Assembly (NCBI GenBank): GCA_035420085.1
Contig: DAOLUH010000028.1
Span: 1-64,000 of the forward strand
DNA: 64,000 nt
Direction: 5' to 3'
Origin: DSWT01 sp035420085
GTDB lineage: Bacteria > Chloroflexota > Anaerolineae > B4-G1 > SLSP01
Shown: positions 61,201 through 64,000 of the stretch, piece by piece
Position numbering within the stretch: position 1 is the stretch's first letter
How the letters are laid out: every line of letters starts with the position of its first letter
The notes under the pieces: model-generated
Database searches by the model: none
Told to the model about the DNA's origin: nothing
Seen by the model: only the letters and a program-made list of their open reading frames with translations
Program-made: the position numbers and the translations under genes

Positions 61201-63780
61201 TCGCCCGTCACCGATACGCTCGCAGCGGGGCATACCCAGAGCGTGACAGTGGCGTTTGACGCCGGCGCGTTACCGCTGGCGCAGCCGGGCGAGTATGCCA
61301 CCGCATTGTGGGTGTATCACGATACGCCCTCTAGCGCGCTGCGTGTGCCGGTCACCATGACGGTGGTACCGCCATCCGCCTATGGGAAGCTGACGGGCGT
61401 TGTGACCGGCCTGGGCGACTGCGACGCTCATCCGGCCCCGCTGGCTAATGCCAATATCGTTATTACGAACCAGCTTGGCGTCACCTGGACGCTGCAAACT
61501 GATGCGGCCGGCGTCTATCAACGCTGGTTAGCGACGTCCGGCAGCCCCTTCACCGTGACGGCCTCCGCCGTCGGACACACGAGCGGGCTGCAGAGCGGCA
61601 TCTTTGTCCAGGATGGGCTGACGACCACGGCAGACTTCAACCTGCGCCGGTTGCAGCCCTGTGTGACGGTCGCGCCGACGACTCTGGCGGCGGCTTTGCT
61701 GCCCAACCGTCAATACACGACGACGCTGCGCATCGTGAACACCGGTGCGGCGACGGCCACCTTCCGCCTGCGCGAACGCTGGGCCGGCTTCACCCCGACC
61801 GCCGTGGGCGGGCCGGATCCTTTTGGCTATCAGTGGGCCGATTCCAATGCCGCCGATGGCCCGGCTTACCAGTGGATTGACATCGCTGCGACCGGCGCGC
61901 TCGTTACCGGTCTGAGCGACGATAACTTCCAGGGGCCTTTCGCCCTCGGCTTTGATTTTCCCTTCTACGGCGTCACCCAGACGCAATTCTACGTCGGTTC
62001 CAACGGCTTGCTGACCTTTGGCGCCGGTTCTGCCGCCTATGACAACCAATGTCCGCTGCCCACTGCGACGACGCCCAATCAGCTCATCGCGTTGTTGTGG
62101 GATGATCTCGACTTCAAAACGGGCGGCGCGGCCTACTACCAGACCTTTGCCGCCTGTCCCTATGGCGCGAACACCGGCAGTTGCGCTATTGTCCAGGTTA
62201 ACGACGCCACGTACTACGGCAGCCCGGTCGGCTCGGCCGGCGACTGGCAGGCGATTCTGTTTGCCAGCGGCAACATTCTCATCCAATTCCAGGATGCCGG
62301 CCGCGCCGGACTGGGTTCCACCACCGGCATTGAGGATGCCGCTGGCGCGCGCGGCTTAACCTATGCCGCCGCCGGCAGTTGCAATGTAGCCGGTTCCATC
62401 CAGGATGAAAGCGCGGTTTGTTTTGCCTATCCCGGCCAGCAGACCAACTGCTTGCCGGCAGACCCGCTCGTGTGGTTGCGTGAAGACCCGATCACCGGCG
62501 ACATTGCGGCAGACGGTCAAGCGGCGGTGGCCGTGACCTTCGACAGCGGAGCAGTGTCCACGGCGGGCGATTACGCCGCCACGCTCTGGCTCACGCACAA
62601 CAGTTCGACCGGCGACATCGTCATCCCCGTCAGCTTGACGGTGGCGCCGGCCGGCGCCTATACCGCGATTGCCGCCGGCGCTTGGAGCGACAGCAACGTC
62701 TGGCGCGATCACCTCTCCACGCCACCCACCGTCAGCGACGACGTGCTGATTACCGCCGGCGCCGCCATCACGGTGAACGCGCCGGCCGTGTGTGCTAACT
62801 TTGCCATCGAATACGGCGCGACGCTGACCATCCCGGACGGTTTCACGCTCACCGTGGAAGCCACTGCCATCAACAGCGGCACGCTGACGCATAGCCGAGC
62901 GGTAGCCGGCGGCGCGCCAGTAGCGTTGGGCCATCTGCTGAACAGCGGCGGAACACCGGTCTATCACGGCGTTGTCCTGGCTTCTGCCGCCGAGATGGGC
63001 CTGGTGACAGCGACCATCCGCGGGCGGCAAGCCTGCACCACCGCCGGGGCAGGGGATACGGTCAATCGCTGCTTCAATATCACCCCGGCCATCGTCCCCA
63101 CCGACGGCGTGACGCTCACGTTTTACTTCGCCGCGTCCGAAATCCCGACCGGGCAAGCGTGTGAGACAATGGAAGTCTATCACCATAATGGAACAACCTG
63201 GAGCGCACCCCTGGCGCGCGATATGGCTTATGGCGTGGATGGACGCGACTGTTCGGCAGAACCGTACTCGATTCGCGTTGTCGGCGTCGCCGACTTTTCG
63301 CCCTTTGTGCTCAAGAGCGGCAGCGCGCCGAATGCTGTGCGCACACTGACGGCCAGCGCGCTGAGCCTGTGGGATTTCGCGCCACTGCTGGCGTTGCTTG
63401 GCGCGGCGGCGCTTTCTCGCGCAGAGCGGCGTCTGCGCTCTGCGCCCCTGTCCCCGGGGGCGCGTTGTGCGGCGGCAGAGGCGGAAATGCCGCGCGGCCA
63501 TACCCGCCCCCGAGACGGGGGCGGTGAGCGTGCGCTGAAGCGCAGAGCGGCGACTGTGCTCTGCGCCCCCGGGGACGGGGGTGCGTTGCGCGGCGGAGGA
63601 GGCGGAAATGCCGCGCGGCTATATCCGCCCCCGAGACGGGGGCGGCGAGCGTGCGCTGAAGCGCAGAGCGGCGACTGTGCTCTGCGCCCCCGTCCCCGGG
63701 GGCGCGTTGTGCGGCGGCAGAGGCGGAAATGCCGCGCGGCCATACCCGCCCCCGAGACGGGGGCGGTGAGCGTGCGCTGA
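58231..63780 (+). CDS. Very large secreted subtilisin-like (S8) serine protease with multiple beta domains and repeat-derived tail
   Basis: 1849 residues from the ATG at 58231, which follows GGAGGG. A signal peptide (WLYFIVWAMLLLGFLPGS) and an I9-like propeptide precede the S8 domain with D187 (ANIDTGV), H235 (NHGSHTMG), an NNSWGN oxyanion region and S427 (GTSMSAPHVSG). Carboxypeptidase-regulatory-like beta domains (near 505, 590, 865 and 1050), a MAM/immune-inhibitor-like module (about 690-855) and BACON-like segments follow. A C-terminal hydrophobic anchor (SLWDFAPLLALLGAAALS) ends near 1730; residues about 1731-1849 are Arg-rich and encoded by 121-bp repeats. The natural end was probably just after the anchor. 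Confidence 0.88.
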   Translation: MKHKWLYFIVWAMLLLGFLPGSTPVVSAPEPPVGVTVDPELQYQIQTDEATGYLIYFREQADLSPAYALDWQARGRFVVEALQATAEAAQQSVRAYLDAQGVPYQAFWVDNVIVVEASTLTTFNALTMAFPEVEALRARQHPVLYEPEEVKPGAEPLAVESNLVRVKANQVWALGYTGQGIVVANIDTGVRYTHRALVNQYRGRLDAVTFDHNYNWWDPYLRSPAPNGSGSAANHGSHTMGTMVGDDGGVNQIGVAPGARWIACKTFEGGNTDAQLLECGQFMVAPWDLTGANANPDLRPHIVNNSWGNCDQTYNSWYAGVINAWHAAGIYPVFSNGNNTNCSYPAPPGLNTVGNPARSGNVTAVGSTSKDTGTYATHSNWGPTDNPDTVNPRGYPDLKPQVVAPGVSIRSAYATGDTVYGSMTGTSMSAPHVSGLVALMWSAAPCLIGNYTATETIIEETATPIYYNDLGTGARWPNYATGWGEINALAAVELAIVACKDGSLVGQMTDASAATPIPNARVEASSAARPPRVTFTDAAGMYALKLHSGVYTLTVSAYGYQTTVVPGVEHTVGFTTTRNVTLTPFAWYTVTGYVTDSAAGWPLYARIRANGNAATDTWTDPVTGYYSLALPSGATHTLAVAAWAAGYLPKTITLPPLTGDMTQNVGLAVDTTICRAPGYRFTGTFVEENFDALTPPALGGWATVIVSGANPAWATREGTRYPSGQPAHTAPNLVFFNSYSVVSGGSARLYRTQGINMTTLPAHWLTWWMYHDRGYSTLNDRVQVQVSTDGGTSWVNVGAAVPRYDGSTGWKLHQLDLSAYNTQTDLRVGFLGISAYGNDIHLDDIFIGQQPTCSGPAVGGLVVGNVYADDTHTPLAGAQVASAAAQAQARATDDPAVDDGFYTLFAPAGAQPLTATLALYGLDTATVTVVMSHTTWQDFYLPSGRLTITPTALHTVLELGATDALSLTLENVGAWPAAWQIAESAPWLSASPVTDTLAAGHTQSVTVAFDAGALPLAQPGEYATALWVYHDTPSSALRVPVTMTVVPPSAYGKLTGVVTGLGDCDAHPAPLANANIVITNQLGVTWTLQTDAAGVYQRWLATSGSPFTVTASAVGHTSGLQSGIFVQDGLTTTADFNLRRLQPCVTVAPTTLAAALLPNRQYTTTLRIVNTGAATATFRLRERWAGFTPTAVGGPDPFGYQWADSNAADGPAYQWIDIAATGALVTGLSDDNFQGPFALGFDFPFYGVTQTQFYVGSNGLLTFGAGSAAYDNQCPLPTATTPNQLIALLWDDLDFKTGGAAYYQTFAACPYGANTGSCAIVQVNDATYYGSPVGSAGDWQAILFASGNILIQFQDAGRAGLGSTTGIEDAAGARGLTYAAAGSCNVAGSIQDESAVCFAYPGQQTNCLPADPLVWLREDPITGDIAADGQAAVAVTFDSGAVSTAGDYAATLWLTHNSSTGDIVIPVSLTVAPAGAYTAIAAGAWSDSNVWRDHLSTPPTVSDDVLITAGAAITVNAPAVCANFAIEYGATLTIPDGFTLTVEATAINSGTLTHSRAVAGGAPVALGHLLNSGGTPVYHGVVLASAAEMGLVTATIRGRQACTTAGAGDTVNRCFNITPAIVPTDGVTLTFYFAASEIPTGQACETMEVYHHNGTTWSAPLARDMAYGVDGRDCSAEPYSIRVVGVADFSPFVLKSGSAPNAVRTLTASALSLWDFAPLLALLGAAALSRAERRLRSAPLSPGARCAAAEAEMPRGHTRPRDGGGERALKRRAATVLCAPGDGGALRGGGGGNAARLYPPPRRGRRACAEAQSGDCALRPRPRGRVVRRQRRKCRAAIPAPETGAVSVR

Positions 63781-64000
63781 AGCGCAGAGCGGCGACTGTG
63801 CTCTGCGCCCCCGGGGACGGGGGTGCGTTGCGCGGCGGCAGAGGCGGAAATGCCGCGCGGCCATACCCGCCCCCGTCTCGGGGGCGCGTTGTGCGGCGGA
63901 GGAGGCGGAAATGCCGCGCGGCCATACCCGCCCCCGTCTCGGGGGCGGTGAGCGTGCGCTGAAGCGCAGAGACGGGGGCGGTGAGCGTGCGTCTGAAGAA
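63421..64000. repeat. 121-bp GC-rich tandem array with palindromes
   Basis: The unit start gcagagcgg occurs at 63421, 63542, 63663 and 63784 (121-nt spacing), then an irregular part reaches the window edge. Each unit has two palindromes, one with a CGCCCCCG-AGA-CGGGGGCG core (63505-63523) and one with a CCCCCGGGGACGGGGG core. The second core alternates with its exact reverse complement in successive units. In later copies (63868-63886, 63929-63947) the AGA loop is inverted to TCT. One 60-bp short unit looks like a palindrome-mediated join. There are no unique spacers. 63781-64000 contains no supported gene. Confidence 0.85.

Noticed and set aside
54832..63780. Defence island made of the STAND ATPase and the adjacent subtilisin
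   Set aside because: The protease has a signal peptide and membrane anchor, so it is extracytoplasmic, and the two genes are divergent with a 315-nt gap. No nuclease, methylase or other defence gene is near.
63228..63962. Multiple repeat-derived open frames on both strands (MAARHFRL- and MPRGHTRP-type peptides)
   Set aside because: They arise because the GC-rich palindromic repeat has few stop codons in any frame; no initiation signals or domains.
63421..64000. CRISPR-like array
   Set aside because: Units are 121 bp and almost identical throughout; there are no unique spacers of uniform length and no cas genes.
1..64000. tRNA and rRNA genes
   Set aside because: I looked for TPsiC-arm (GGTTCGAATC-type) and rRNA core motifs by eye and saw none. 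A covariance-model scan (tRNAscan-SE, Infernal) would be decisive.

Overview
The window looks like a chromosomal segment of an uncultured Chloroflexota bacterium, probably Anaerolineae-like. This rests on gene content: large secreted proteins with WAVG-type propeller repeats, split YedE genes, a compact rpsF-ssb-rpsR operon, STAND/TPR proteins and many short intergenic repeats. I cannot test the assignment without a database. No rRNA, tRNA, CRISPR array, transposase or phage gene is visible. The one RNA gene is RNase P RNA (rnpB).

Layout. 1-1777 (minus): a truncated gene, a response regulator with a C-terminal Cys4 motif, and a sugar-phosphate isomerase-like TIM barrel. 2140-5952 (plus): a YedE/YeeE pair, glucokinase and the MsrPQ methionine-sulfoxide repair pair. 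6026-28506 (plus): a 22 kb surface-polysaccharide island, visibly richer in A/T-ending codons than its flanks. It holds two giant secreted glycosidase-like proteins, a DUF2142 membrane protein, a TolB-like lipoprotein, two tandem alkaline-phosphatase-superfamily enzymes, a flippase, four glycosyltransferases, a methyltransferase, an APH-like kinase and a polyprenyl-phosphate sugar transferase. It is followed by a strongly expressed-looking four-repeat secreted protein (28649-30148).

30237-39207 is mostly housekeeping: Rel (p)ppGpp synthetase/hydrolase, and then on the minus strand a membrane foldase, rpsR, ssb, rpsF, rnpB, a metallophosphoesterase with a damaged metal motif, a PurM/HypE-like protein, a FecR-like secreted protein and acylphosphatase. 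39362-41935 is a second, small glycosyltransferase plus sugar-transferase pair. 42003-44141 holds an M20 peptidase and pseudouridine-phosphate glycosidase, each preceded by a matching hairpin. 44244-50758 (minus) is a uronate/pectin-type catabolic group: enolase-superfamily dehydratase, GH88/105-like hydrolase and mannonate dehydratase, with TPR, STAS-like and NIPSNAP genes between them. 50849-54755 (minus) is a MoaD/ThiS-like gene and a three-subunit xanthine dehydrogenase family enzyme. 54832-57915 is a STAND-type ATPase with TPRs. 58231-63780 is a very large secreted subtilisin whose 3' end runs into a GC-rich 121-bp repeat array.

The most unusual signal is non-coding. Many gene junctions carry short palindromic or word-repeat elements, each built from a short word repeated and then reverse-complemented. 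At least seven different words occur, and several elements supply the stop codon of the adjacent gene. A second family, GC-rich palindromes with 3-nt AGA or TCT loops, occurs at three loci. In the terminal array it shows alternating inversion of palindrome cores and has become part of a coding region.
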